DNA of 64,000 nucleotides, taken from the NCBI GenBank assembly GCA_027625915.1, contig JANTQA010000057.1:3038001-3102000 (forward strand), read 5' to 3'. A program made the translations under genes and the position numbers. Under the pieces are notes generated by a model. That model ran no database searches and had not been told where the DNA came from. It saw only the letters and a program-made list of their open reading frames with translations. This stretch comes from Anaeramoeba flamelloides (lineage: Eukaryota; Metamonada; Anaeramoebidae). How positions within the stretch are numbered: the first letter of the stretch is position 1; each line of letters starts with the position of its first letter. Below are positions 10,333 to 22,604 of the stretch, piece after piece.

Positions 10333-10743
10333 CTAAAAAAATCCATTTTTTTTTTTTTTCCATTAAAGAGTGGGTACTAAAAGTCCACCTGTTTGCCCTA
10401 ATCCCGAATTTGAATTAGAGATATTGTTGAACCAAGTGAGAGCTGGTCGTTTCTCCCAAAAATCGGATCCGCTCCATAAATTTAGAGGGATTTTGTTCCA
10501 ATTCCGTTCAGTTTTATAATAGTCAAAAAGATTCAATTCGGTCAAACGATTTCCTCAAAGAATTAGTGGTTCTAAGAAGCATAAGCCCGATTTTTAATTA
10601 AAATTACACCTTGGTGGCTATTTGAGAAAATGGTAAACAATAAGAAATAATGTTGTTAAGGGAAATAGAACCCCGGCCTTCAGATTCTACAGTGGGTTGT
10701 GTTGCCACTTGTCCATACCGGTTCTCTAAAAAAATCCATTTTT
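10333..10743 (-). mobile_element. tRNA-derived SINE with perfect 18-bp target duplication
   Basis: The element body is 10351-10725 on the minus strand, bounded by identical 18-bp repeats at 10333-10350 and 10726-10743 (CTAAAAAAATCCATTTTT; its T-run overlaps the tail). The head carries an A-box-like TGGACAAGTGG (10715-10705) and a B-box-like GGGTTCTATTTCC (10674-10661) at tRNA-like spacing, the internal pol III promoter of tRNA-derived SINEs. The tail is poly(A). Before the tail it carries GCAAACAGGTGGAC and a hairpin that resemble the 3' end of the LINE at 1573, so the LINE machinery probably recognises it. Copy 1 at 2446 shares the body. Confidence 0.88.
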
Positions 10744-11784
10744 AACAAAATCACCAAAAAAAAAAAACAAAATAAAAAATGATTACAAATTTGATAATAC
10801 TTTAATTTTATCTATTTTGAAATTTTATTTTATTTTTTTTTCTTTTTTTGCAAAATATTTGTTATCAACTTGAAAATTATCTTTTTTATTTACTCAAATT
10901 TGTTATTTACCCTATCTTACTAGTAAATTACCTTATTCTTCAAAATTCATATATTAATGATTTAGATATAATTATTTTTAAAATCTTATATTTCGTAGTT
11001 TGACTAGTTTTTAAAAAAATCTCAGAACATATGAAATTAATAATTCAAACAAAAATTCATATATATATATTGAAGATCTTTATTAGAAAACTTAAACTTT
11101 AAAAAAAAAAATAATTTTTATTTCATCTACTTTTTACTATTTTAAAAGTCTCTATTTTTTCACTTTGAGTTCATCTTTTGTTAAGTATTTGGATAAGATA
11201 AAACAGATAAAAAATTATTATAATAAGTTGATAGGCTTTTTTATCTAAAGATCATAAAAAAATGAAAATATTTTGATAAAAATTTTCAACATACTGGACT
11301 AAACTATTGGTATCGAAGTGAATTGAATCTAATGAATATGATCTGTAACCAATCTAAGTGAAAATTATTCTATATTTCTATACAATATATTTAACCAATA
11401 CTCTAAATGTTTTAATGTTGTTGAAATGGTATCTTAAACCAGGGTTTTACAAAAACAAGAAATTGGAAACTTGCAAAAAAAAGAACAATAAATTCCATTA
11501 AACCAATAAAACGAAAATTTCAAAAAAAAATCTTTTTCTTAAAAATCAATACTTTGTATATGTAACTTATCTATAAATATAGAATTTAGAATTTAATAAA
11601 GTAACATATTTCATTTGATCTATAATTGATCAATTATTTATACCTCTTTCTAAAAATAAAATTTGACGATAATTCAAAAAATATTTTACCATAAAAGGAA
11701 ACAACGACCAGGCCTTTTAGAAGTTTGGTGTACAAAAAAAGAAAAAAATTAAAAATTTTTTTTAACTTTTTAAACATATTTTCA
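10744..11784. other. Intergenic, nothing recognised
   Basis: AT-rich stretch with a short TATATATATA tract near 11050. No frame or repeat that I can support. Confidence 0.5.
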
Positions 11785-11960
11785 TACTCTCTTTCATTAA
11801 AGAGAAAACTAAATTGAGTTTAAAATACTTCTAATGTCAATAATTAAAGGGTTCTTTTGACTACTCATTGAATTAGGAGTCACAAATTTAGTTACTTCAA
11901 AACTCTCTCTTTAACAGATTAAGAGCTCTTGGGCTCTTAACCCTAGTGAATAAATCCTAC
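11785..11960 (-). mobile_element. Short retroposon family 2, minus-strand copy
   Basis: It aligns throughout with 5713-5900 and, inverted, with 32295-32452. The minus strand reads AAGAGCCCAAGAGCTCTTAA, CTGTTAAAGAGAGAG, CTCCTAATTCAATGAG and TTTAGTTTTCTC. I could not find clear target duplications. Confidence 0.7.
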
Positions 11961-14022
11961 TGAAACGATCTCGATTAAAAATTTGTTGTTTATTTTTCCA
12001 CTATTTGGAATTAATTTATTATTTTTATAGAGAAAGGAATGGTTGTGTGAGTTTCTTCTCTTTAAAGTTCTGATCATTAAAGTAGGAAAAGTTTTTTTAA
12101 CCTCCAAATGTTGTTCTGTAATTTTCAATTTTTAGTTTTTCTTCATTAGGTAATACTGTAGTCAAAATAAAACGTGCAAAAAAATTTAATGCATATTTCA
12201 AAATAAAAAGCGTGTTTTTTTTGTTATAGAAGGCCTATACATTAACCAATCAAAGAAACCGATAATAACCACTAAAAATATATGGTATTGGTTTCTTAAA
12301 GTTCTATTATTTAAAAAGAAATTCTAAAAATGAAGGATCAAATTGTAAAATTTATCTCAAAAAATAGAGTAAATTTTGAAAAGAAAATTTTCATCATCAA
12401 AAAAACAAAAAAATTCAAAAAAATTGAGAATATTATAGAAAATTTTCAACTATTTGAATGAATATTTTAAATTTTACTGAAAATAACCAGGTCTTTACTT
12501 TCAAAATTGATTTGAACTTGGGTATACTATTTGGTAGTAGATTGGATGTTGCCTTTTTACAAGAAAAAAAAAACACCGATAATATTTTGAAACACAAATC
12601 ATGGTCTTTGTGCACGCATTATTTTGATCACTGTAATTCCTTTTTTTCTTGAAATTATTTTAAAATTAAAGTAATTTTTTTTAAGAGGTGTCTTGTTATA
12701 GTTGTTGTTGTGTGTGAATTTTGGAGATCATTTGTATTGTCTCTCTTTGAAAATTTCGTTTCTTTTGTATTTTTTTATTTGTCAAAAATTTCTCTTGATT
12801 TTATAAAAAGTTTTTAATTTGACAAATAAAATGTAAAAATTGAAATAGAGTTAAATAAAATACTCAAAATGAATTCTACCCTGATGAAATTGACTTGGTA
12901 TATAAAAAAGAATTATTTCAGATATCTAAGAATCCTTATTATTGGATATTTTTTGAGATTTTCAAATAGGATTATTTTTACAATAAAACCACTTTATTTA
13001 ATAATTTGAAGAACTGATAGATCATGCATTTTTCTTCTTATAATTCTCATATTATTTGGGATAGAAAAATCAAATCTAGAATTTTATCAAAATTGGTTCA
13101 TTATTAAAGAATTGACAAAAAAAATCGAAGTCGATCCATTCTCTTTCATTTTTTTCATTTCTTTTACATTTTCTTGTATTTGTTTAGAAATGTAAATTTT
13201 TTCTTTTCATTTTTTAAAGAAAAGTTATCCTCTGGGCTATAATCTTGCCTACATTATATCTCAAACAAAAAACTTTCAAAATAAAATTTTGAGTTCTCGA
13301 GAAATGGGATCTAACATGTGCCTCGATTTTCTAAAATTTAACAGAATAGAGAAAAATCAATTATTCTACTCAATTCTTTTAAATTAAAAAAAACCTAACG
13401 GAACAGGGCGTATTTTTTCAAAAATCATCTCTCTTCAATAATAACTAAAATCAGAAAATTATTGAAAATTTTTTTTGAAGAAAAATATCAGAAAATACAA
13501 ATAGTTTTATTCCCACAATTTGTAATTAATATGTGATACTCTGTAAATTGCAAGTAGGACTGAGAACGCAGTTAACCAAAAGTTACAAATTAACAAAAAG
13601 AACTTGCTGTTAATAGATAATTCATGTGCGTGACTTATTATTTTATCTGTGATCTAATTAATAAAATTGTCCTGTTGTTTTTTAAATCGAAAATCTAAAA
13701 AGAAAAGGATGTTTATCTTTGAATTCCGAACAAAAATAAAAACCAAAAAATTTGAAATTAAGGAAATATATTGAATAAAAATATCTTTGAAGAGGAATCA
13801 AAAAAAACAAAAAAAAACAATGTTCTTGTTTTTTTGAATGTCTTCAAAATAAAAAAAAATAAAGTCGTATTCATAAAGCCAAGACTAAAAGTTTTCATAA
13901 GCCTTCATCCACAAAACTGTCCCTTTGAGTTGTTAAACCTTTTTGGTGATACTTTTGAAACTTTTGGTTTTCACTTTTTGAAAATTACTTTAGCTATGTA
14001 AGAGAAACAAACTGGTAAAGAA
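11961..14022. other. Intergenic with weak open frames
   Basis: No gene recognised. Short plus-strand frames exist at 12458-12652 and 13771-14001 but match nothing I know. Around 13326-13400 lies a decayed copy of the fold-back hairpin also found at 3243 (TTTTCTAAAATTTAACAGAAT against AATTCTTTTAAATT). Confidence 0.4.
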
Positions 14023-15019
14023 TTAGTTCTCACCACGAATTGTATTTAAATGCTTTGTTAATGTTTCTTTAAGCTTTTCGATTTCGTCTTGGTTGGTGTA
14101 CCCCTCTCTAACATCATCAAGGATTGACAATTCTTCCAAAATGGTTTCTTCAATCATTTCTTTTCTTGAGGGCCTTGCCTGCCTTAGTTGCTTCAATCCG
14201 ATCAAACGATACTCCTTTGGCACGTTTTCACTGGTAGACATTGCCTCGAGTGTCTTTTTTGTAATGTTTGCTGTTTTGTGGCCCATTACCTGATGTGTTG
14301 AATAAAAGATTTGGATATACAAGGAGCCTTTCGTGATCCCATTTTTAATTATTGGAATAAACAAATCGGTTGCCTCTCCAGATGGGAGATCATTCAATTC
14401 GATCCAATGGGTTCCAATCACTTCATTGGCCTTCACTTCTATTTTACATTTCCCATTGGGATCAGTCACAACAAATATTTTCTCTTCATTCCAGACCTTT
14501 TGGAGATTTTGGAGGGAAAAAATTGATTTTTACAAAAAGAGAAAAAGAAAATTAAAATGAAAACGAAAAGAGGGAAAGTGAGTGGACGGGCTTTTTTTGT
14601 GTTGTTTTTTGTTTTTTGTTTATTTTTTCTTGTTTATTTTTTCTTCTTGTTCTTTTCTGGTTTTTTTATTTTTCTTTTTATTGTCGAGTGGAAAATGAAT
14701 TTTTGGAAGAAAGATCTTACAGGTGAGCTTGAATTCTTTTTTTTACTTCTTTTAATAACACCCTCTAAAGTAACTTCCACATAGTATTTGAGACTGACTT
14801 TTTGATTTGGTTTGGAGGCATGGAGGATTGAAAAATAAAATAAAAAATAATTTTGTTTGATGAAAAAACAAAAAGAAAAAAGAAAGTTTTGTTTTGTAAA
14901 GATCGGCAAGGAATTTTTTCAATTTTTGTCAATTAAAAGTGTTTTGTTCAAAAATAAAACAAACCTTTAAACTCATTTAAAGAAACTATTTTTATTGAAA
15001 GTTTTCCATAATCAGACAT
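14023..15019 (-). CDS. Small C2-domain protein, three exons
   Basis: The exons I infer are 15019-14965, 14797-14721 and 14496-14023 (introns of 167 and 223-224 bp, GT...AG), giving 201 residues. Phases fit exactly: 55 + 77 nt is a whole number of codons. The start is ATG at 15019 (MSDYGKLSIKIVSLNEF). Exon 2 supplies the central strands (SLKYYVEVTLEG). Its last codons, SSSP, join exon 3 VWNEEKIFVV to rebuild the C2 hallmark P-V-W-N-E. The domain continues with WIELNDLPSG and GSLYIQIFYST (to residue about 103). The C-terminal 95 residues are charged and probably helical, ending in KLKETLTKHLNTI. The loop residues that would bind calcium are mostly absent in the short first loop, so calcium binding is doubtful. 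Function and partners are unknown. Confidence 0.78.
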
Positions 15020-16365
15020 TTTTTCGGATAAACAACAAAAAGACTTTAGGAAAAATTGAAAAAATGATAAAAATAAAAATTTATTCACTACAAAATATCT
15101 TCCATTTTTTCGAAAACTTACATTACTTTTCAAAACTTTACAATAAAAATTAATCAGAAGTTTAAATCTTTTTGTAATTGAAAAATTTTATCAAATTTTT
15201 TTTTTAAGACTTTCGAAAACCTTTTAAGAAATAATTTTAAACACATTCCAGTTCTAAGTGTTTGAAATTAAGAAGGTTTGCAATTACTTGGAAGAAATTT
15301 TCGTCTTTCAAATCCCACTTTCTCAAAGCAGTTTTACTTTTTAAAATTTTAGGATCAGCAAATGCTTTTGGCTTTTTTATTAATTTTTTTCACACTTTGA
15401 TCCTTCAACTGTTTTAATTTTTAGGTTTAAGGTACTTTCCTGAATTTTCTTCAATCCTTAATTCCTACACCGAAAAAAAGTTATTTGGACTTTTAACTTC
15501 CTTTCCCAGAACAAATTGTTAGAAATTTTGAGAGAATTTTAAAAGATCAGAAGAATTAATAAAAAATTGTTTTAAAAAAATAAATAAAAAAAGAAGATAA
15601 TAAAAACAAAAAACTAAATTTAGGCTAGAATTAATTTATTAATTTAGAATAGAGATGCTCAACCAATTTTTTTTAACATGGTTTTTTGGAGAATTTAAAT
15701 ACAACAGATGAAAATCTGTTGATTTTTTTGTTTGATGTTTTTGAAAAATTCTTTCAAAAATTCTTCTAATTTTGTTTTCATTTTCAATTCAGTCATTTGA
15801 TTATCATAAATTTAGACATCATTATCTAATTGTTTTTGATAACCACGCGTTATATTTAATAGATACTTGTATCTACAAATTATAAATGTTTTATTCTTTA
15901 ATTCGCCCAAATCACAAAAATTCAAAATATGGAATTTTTGTATATACAAAAATTCATATTTTTTTTGCAATTTTTATAAAATCAATAAATTCATTTTTAT
16001 TTATTAACACCATAAAAATATATTTGTAATGTTTTAAAAAGTTCAAATTAAAAAATTCCTCGAAAGTCAATTTATTTAAATTAAACAATGAATTAATTCT
16101 ATTTTTACAAATTAAAGAATTAAAAAAAATAAATCGAATTTTTTTGTAAAAGTTATTTTGGAGTTTTATATCATAAAAGGTTTCAACTTCTCTATAAAGG
16201 TTTTTATTTATTTTTTTTGTTTTGAAAAAGGTTTTGTCTGGATTTTGGAGTATTTTTGTGATTTGAGTTGTTTTTTTGGTTGTCGTTGTAATTATTGTTT
16301 TTTTTAATTTTGATTTTAGTTATTATTCTTCTTCTTTTGGTATTTTTCTTTCTTTTTGTGATTAC
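15020..16365. other. Intergenic, nothing recognised
   Basis: Presumed promoter side of the small C2 gene followed by AT-rich filler. No gene or family repeat seen. Confidence 0.5.
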
Positions 16366-16565
16366 TACAGTCAGTTTCACTTTTAAGACACAAACTTTCA
16401 ACGAAATTAAAGACACAAAAAAAATCTCAAATTAAGGCACAAAATTCAAATTATAGTAAAATAAATTGTAAAAAAAATAATTACAAATTTTGTGCCTTAA
16501 TTTGAGAATTTTTTGTACCTTAAATTTCGTTGAAAGTTTGTGCCTTAAAAGTGAAACTGACTGTA
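16366..16565. mobile_element. Palindromic TA-MITE
   Basis: Complete copy flanked by TA, with the standard ends and internal TTAAGGCACAAA iterations. A short frame reading RHKLSTKF-like peptides on such copies is a by-product of the arm sequence. Confidence 0.9.
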
Positions 16566-17687
16566 ACTTTTTTTGAGAATTCATTATGATAAAAGAAAAT
16601 GAAAAAATAATTTATTTTTTTTGGAGAATTTTTCATTTTTATTATTTATTTTATTAATTTTTTTTTAAATGGGCTTATATGAATTGTTATTAAAGTGTAA
16701 TATTATTACACTTTTATTAACCATTCAAAATTATTTATACCCAAACACTCGATTAAGATGTTTTGAAATAAATAACAAAAAAAAAATTTAACCGAATAAA
16801 ACTGATTTCTTATCTTTATAAAACCCACTTACAATACCCCCCACAAAAACAAGATGAAAAAAAATTCGTAAATTTACTAAATTTTTTTTCTAAAAAAACT
16901 AAAAAAGAAAAACTCACAACAAAAAACAAACAAGAAAAAACACACAAAAAAAACACACAAAAAAAACAATCGAATTTAATTGTAATATGTTCTGATAATA
17001 TTTTAAAATCTGAATTAAATCCCGATTTTAAATATTATCAGAATTTTAAACACTTAATTCGTTTTAAGAATTTGGAATTTTCATTTTTTCCAAATTACTG
17101 GGTAATTAAAGAAAATTAAAAGCTTTGTTAAACTACAACATCAAAAATTATATTTAAAAATCAAAGTTTTTTTATCAAACGAAGATTACAAATGCGATTT
17201 AAATGGGAACTTATTATCAAACAAATCAAAAAAATTTAAAATTTTTACCCCATTATATTTTTTTTGTTGATCTAATACTGAATGGTTTAAGAAATTTAAC
17301 ACCAAAAGTGGCAATATATCAAAAACGCAAAGGGTTTATGCATCTAATATTTTATTAAAAATGAAAAAAATCAATATTTTTCCCTTTGAAGAGAATCGAA
17401 ACAGAAAAAGCAAAGAAAAAAAAAATCAAATTAATTGAGAACTCAAATATAAACCCAAGAAAATTATCCAGACACAAAAAAAACTTTATAAAAAATGTTA
17501 AAAAAAAAATTAGAAAAGAAGAAAAAAAAACAATAAATTTCGAAAAACAACTATTTTCTTTTTATTTATTTTAATTTTTTATTGTGTTTTTAATTCAAAA
17601 AACTTTTGAGTAAAAAAAAAAAATTACAAAATTTTTGTTAAAAAAAAAAAGTAAAAAGTTTTGCAAAACAAAAAATTTGACAACTTT
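16566..17687. other. Intergenic, nothing recognised
   Basis: AT-rich. It contains a perfect short palindrome around 16690-16720 (TTAAAGTGTAATATTATTACACTTT), printed here as two arms: TTAAAGTGTAATA and TATTACACTTT. A lysine-rich plus-strand frame near 17386 is best read as A-run noise. Confidence 0.45.
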
Positions 17688-18601
17688 TTAATTTTTGAGT
17701 GGAATTTCCAAATTCCCATTTCCATTTAACTCATTTCAAAGTGAGATCCAACCACCCCTTTTATTATGATTCTGAGCGAATAATTCTAGATAAGTGAGTT
17801 TTGGAAATAAATTTTCAACCAACTCATAAAGTTGGAATGGTTTTTTTGATTTCATGATATTGGCTTCAATAATATAATGAGTATTTAATAATTTTTTAAG
17901 ATCAAAATCGCCTTTAATTCCAACAAAACAATCTTCAGTGGACATTTGGAGACAATTACCATTCCCTTTGAAAAAATTATTACCATTTTATTTAGTTTTA
18001 TCCATGTTATGACATGGATAAAATTATATCCCCATTTTTTGAATAATTAGTCAATTTTATTTTGATAAAAATTGACAACCCAAATAAAAATCAAACCTTT
18101 GGATGAGAGTCTTTCAATTCCCAGATTTAAATTTTTTTGGAATGATAATGTTTGATAAAGTCAGTTTCACTTTTAAGGCACAAACTTTCAACAAAATTTA
18201 AGGCACAAAAAAATCTCAAATTAAGGCACAAAATTTGGAATTTTTTTTTTACAATTTATTTTTACTAGAATCTGAATTTTGTTTATTAATTTGAGATTTA
18301 TTTTGTGCCTTAAATTTCGTTGAAAGTTTGTGCCTTAAAAGTGAAACTGACTGTATTTCAATTTTAACCCACGTGAATTTAAAGATGCAATATTCCACGG
18401 AGGGTCTAAAAGAAGAATATCAACATTACCAATTATTAGATTTAATTTCTGAAATGAGATTTCTGTTAAATCACATTTCAAAAATCTAATATTTTTATTT
18501 TGCACGACCATTTCTTCTTCGTCGTTATCTTTTTTGTTCTTTTAAGAAGTTCCAAAGAACTTCTGAAAATAACTAACCTGACGAGTTAAATTAAAATTCA
18601 T
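17688..18601 (-). pseudogene. MT-A70 (METTL3-like) adenosine methyltransferase, broken
   Basis: MT-A70 enzymes transfer methyl from S-adenosylmethionine to N6 of adenosine in RNA. The minus strand carries most of the catalytic domain in order: CDLTEISFQKLNL, then VDILLLDPPWNIAS with the catalytic DPPW; GLIFIWVVNFY; LFKKWGYNFIHVITWIKLN; STEDCFVGIKGDFDL; SKKPFQLYELVENL; LELFAQNHNKRGGWISL. DPPW favours the METTL3 side of the family over METTL14. It is broken: TAA before KNKKDN, TAA between KID and LFKK, a frame change after WIKLNKM, TGA where the conserved Gly of W-x-(S/T)-L-G-N should be (NELNGNG follows), and a TA-MITE at 18156-18355. Deleting the MITE with one TA leaves the frame continuous (KLKYQTLSF), so it landed inside an exon. 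The N-terminal part of the gene is not visible. Alternative: an intact gene with undetected introns; the conserved-glycine TGA argues against that. Confidence 0.8.
18156..18355. mobile_element. Palindromic TA-MITE inside the MT-A70 coding sequence
   Basis: Complete copy flanked by TA; its left end has one change (AAGTCAG for CAGTCAG). It splits a tyrosine codon of the methyltransferase, and lacks GT...AG borders in the gene's direction, so ordinary splicing would not remove it. Confidence 0.9.
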
Positions 18602-18977
18602 ATTAAAAAAAAAAATAATATTAAAAAAAAAATAAATCTTTTCGACTTAAAAAATAGTTAATTGAAATTAAAAAATCAAATATTTATATGGAAATCAGCT
18701 TTGCTATTATACATTTATCCAAAACAAACCAAAAAAAAATCTAAATATTTGGTATTTTTTTTCCAAAAATTTAATCAAAATTTGCTCAAAAAATTTTAAA
18801 AAAATCATTTTTTTTATATTTTTTTGAGAGATTTTTTTAGAAATGAAAGTTAAAAAGCCTACAATTTATTTTTCTTGATTTTATATACTGAAAATTATTT
18901 GATTTGAGAAGTATAAAATATGATCGATTAACAAACCCATAAAAGAAGGACTAAACTTTGGGATTATTTTATTTTAC

Positions 18978-19008
<31 letters not shown>

Positions 19009-19853
19009 TTGTATATGTAATATATTTATGAATTAGGTTCATTTCAATACATATTTTTACTCTCTTCCTTCCGATTTTAATGCCCATTTAGAATTATTTA
19101 ATTTTTATTTTTTTGGGAATTTATTTTTTTAATTAATTATTGTTTTCGAAATGTATAAATAACATTTGAACTTTATTCAGATGAAAAAGTATTTTTATCG
19201 AAATTTAAGAGTAAAATCACTGATTTCAAGATTTTAATTAAAAAATAATTTGAAATTTGTCTGATTGAAAAATAATTTATCAAGATTTATTTCTTTATTT
19301 CTTTATAAATATGAATCTTCGATTTTATAACAATGGGGAACTTCATCAAAGGATCAAAATTTTAAATGAAATATATTTTCAATTTTTTTTTAATATGTAA
19401 TTTTCTCAGATTTTTTTTCATTTAAGAGTTATGTTTATTGAAAAAAAAATAAATAAATCGAAAAAAATTATTAAAAATTTTATATTTAATTTTTATTTTT
19501 CGTTAATATTTTCTAATTTTCCAATTTTCTTCTCTATATATTTAAATATTTAAAGGCTTGTGAGTTAAAGAAAAATAATATTATTGTTTACCAAATAAAA
19601 AAAAGTAATAATATACTACCTAAATACCCCCAATAATAAACAAACAATATATCATTTTAATTCTTTAAATAATTTAATTAAAAAAAATTCATGAAAGCAA
19701 GTTCATTTAATATTGAAATCATATTATTATTATTATTTTAATTCTTGTGTTATTTTTAATTTTTGACGATTTTTTATATATTAAATAAGTAATTTAAAGA
19801 TATTTTTAAAGTGAAAATAATTGTAATATTTTTAATATTTTAAAAATATTTAA
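18602..19853. other. Intergenic, with (AT)n tract
   Basis: AT-rich. An AT dinucleotide run of about 14 units lies at 18979-19006. The missing N-terminal part of the methyltransferase would be expected here, but I found nothing recognisable. Confidence 0.45.
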
Positions 19854-20055
19854 TACAGTCAGTTTCACTTTTAAGGCACAAACTTTGAACGAAATATAAA
19901 GCACAATAAAAATCTAAAATTAAGGCACAAAATTCAAATTCTAGTAAAATAATTTGTGAAAATTAAAATTCCAAAAAATTGTGCTTTAATTTGAGATTTT
20001 TTAAGTGTCTTAAATTTCGTTGAAAGATTGTGCCTTAAAAGTGAAACTGACTGTA
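19854..20055. mobile_element. Palindromic TA-MITE
   Basis: Complete copy flanked by TA. The arms are slightly diverged (TTTGAACGAAATATAAAGC). Confidence 0.9.
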
Positions 20056-20318
20056 GTAATTTTTTAGAAAAAATCCTTCAATTATATATATGGTAATAAA
20101 AAACCCGTTAATCTAAAATTAAAAAAGAAAAAATCATACATCAAAATTCAATTTTTGAAAAAAAAATTTAAAAATTTCATCTTCTAAATTTACTGAGTTA
20201 ACCACATTTAAACAATTTATAATTTTAGGTCTATTTTTTGAAATCAAAAAGTCATATGTTTCGAAATAAAACGAAAAAAGTAACCCTATTATTTTTATAA
20301 AAATTTAAGTTAATTCAT

Positions 20319-20523
20319 TACAGTCAGTTTCACTTTTAAGGCATAAACTTTCAACGGAATTTAAGGCACAAAAAAAATCACAGATTAAGGCACAAAATAT
20401 GGAATTTTTTTTTTTTTTTACAATTTAACATACTAGAATCCGAATTTTGTACTTTAATTTGAGATTTTTTTTGTGCCTTAAATTTCGTTGAAAGTTTGTG
20501 CCTTAAAAGTGAAACTGACGGTA
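20319..20523. mobile_element. Palindromic TA-MITE
   Basis: Complete copy flanked by TA, only about 265 bp from the previous copy; right end GAAACTGACGG. Confidence 0.9.
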
Positions 20524-21344
20524 AAATTGTAAAATATATTTTTAGTTTTAGATTAAAAATCTTATTTTTTTGAATCAAAAGTTTATATTGATTATTTTAA
20601 TGATTAATCTTTCAATTCAAATTTTATTCAATAAAACTAATTATTTTCTTGATGGTTAAATAAATGAAAATTTAATCGAAGTATCACACTTTTTAATTAA
20701 ATTTAGATCTATTCACTAATTAGTAATTCTCAAACATTTAAAAAAAATTTTTTTTTTTTGATTTTCAAAAAATAAAAAGTAATTTTCTTTTAATTTTTCA
20801 AATTTTTATTTTTAATAAACTACAAGTTCTTATTCAGAAAAATCCTTTTCACTATTCAAATCATTTTTACCAGAATAAAAAATGATTTTAAATCATAGAT
20901 ATAAAAAATTTTCAAATTTCAATTAAATTAAGAACCTTTTATTTAGAAAAAATGATTTTCTCCTAAAAAAAAAAACCAGAATTTATTCGAAAATTATTAT
21001 TACTTCTAAATAATTTATTATTAATAATCACATTTAAAACAACATATTTTTATTTTTTTATTATAAAATAAAACATTTTTTTTTGTAAAAAAAAGTTTTA
21101 TCACAAAAACAAAATAAAAAAGAAATTTAAGTAATATTACTATTAACAAAATATCATGTAATTGCCATATAGTGATTGAGTTTACGAATAAAAAAAAAAA
21201 AAAATAGTTTTATTATATATAATCAATTGAATTTCAATAATTCTTTTTTTCAAAAAAAAGGTGAATAGAATAATCTAACTGGATTTTGTTTCGATATATT
21301 AATTCCCAGTGATTCTTTTTTCAATTCACATTAAATAAACCCCA

Positions 21345-21885
21345 ATTCAAAATTTTTTACACACCAAAATTCGATTTGTGAAAAAAACAACTTATTTAAT
21401 CAATTCAAGAAGATTTAATAAATTAGAACCATTCACCAATTGAAATGCTAACACCTTTTTTTATAAATTACAATACTCACAAAACAATAAATTAATAATT
21501 ACCAATACAAATAAATCATGGGGATGTTAAAAATTTTGGAGAGAGCAAAACAAAAAAAAATGTATTGGTGAATTTGTTTAAATTCTATTAGGATTATTTA
21601 TCGATCAAAAGGTTAGATACTACCAACTAATTTTATTTGAGTTCTTCTATTTTGAACAACTTGACTTTAACATAATATCAATTGTTCAAAAAAATTTTTG
21701 ATCCAACCAAACAAATTTAGTAATACAAACAATGAAATGAAAACAAAAACTAAAAGATGAAAAAATGATTTTCATATATTTCAAAAATCAGAATTATCTC
21801 CAATTTCAATGAAATTGTATTATTGTGATTGTTTGGATCGTTTTAGCGGTGTGGAAAATTTTGAATTTTAGTTTACATTTGTATA
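21345..21885 (+). repeat. Dispersed 540-bp repeat R3, uninterrupted copy
   Basis: This aligns along its length with 51536-52080 and 58892-59765 (same orientation) and in part with 42228-42425 and 48765-48950 (inverse). Shared blocks include AATTAGAACCATTCAC, GTTAAAAATTTTGGAGA, AAAAAAATGTATTGGTGAA, GAAATGAAAACAAAAACTAA and GTGATTGTTTGG. It serves as the empty-site reference for two insertions in the third copy. No coding frame; class unknown. Confidence 0.75.
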
Positions 21886-22604
21886 CAGAGAATAATCAAC
21901 AATAAAGATAATTACCCCCCATCTATTTCCATCCATACGAAGGAAATACTATAAAAATATCATTTTAAAATTATTGAAAAATTGATTTTTTATAATAATG
22001 TAGAATTTTAAAGAACCAACACCAAAAAAAAAAAACAACAATACTGATAAACAAAGATTTTATTTCAATAATTTTAAGAAGTCTATTTTCAAAAAAATAT
22101 TACATTTATTGAAATTCTATTCAAGTTTTTGAATCTAATGCAATTTTCCTAATCATTGGTCGATTTTATAATAGTTCTTTGAAATAGTTGAACCCTATTC
22201 AAATATATACCACTCAATTAAAAAAAAAATGATCAAAAAATATATGTTACTCAATAAAAATTAAATAAGTGAAGAAAAAGCATCTACAGGGATTAAAATA
22301 TTTTCCAAAAATGTTAATTATTAGTATTTAATAAATTTGTACAAATACATTCTTTTTGCTGTTTTAACAGAATGAAAGATTTTATTTTTATTTTTAATAA
22401 AATTTCATATATAAATGAGTCAAAATAATTTTTTTCCAAAAAAAATGACCCATTTTCAGTGGAGTGAACTGTGTTTGAACATCATTTTATAGAGAGATTC
22501 TAGTAAAAATTTAATGTGTTTTTATTTGGTATAATTTTTTTTTTAAGGTTTGGGATCTTTTTTCCGATTTTTGGTTATAAAATCGGTATTTTCATTTTTT
22601 TTTC

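Noticed and set aside
10661-10725. A functional tRNA gene at the SINE head
   Set aside because: A- and B-box-like motifs are present but no cloverleaf closes; it is the tRNA-derived part of a SINE.
12458-12652. Plus-strand frame MNILNFTENNQVF...
   Set aside because: Short, with an equally open frame on the opposite strand and no recognisable motif.
17386-17574. Lysine-rich 62-residue frame
   Set aside because: Translation of poly(A)-rich intergenic DNA without conserved features.
18156-18355. MITE as an intron or as a programmed excised segment
   Set aside because: There are no GT...AG borders, and the surrounding gene has other stops, so simple pseudogene insertion is the economical reading; kept only as a remark.
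20378-20578. Small protein with RHKLSTKFKAQK seen at several sites
   Set aside because: It is the chance translation of the MITE arm and recurs wherever a copy lies; frames end at random.
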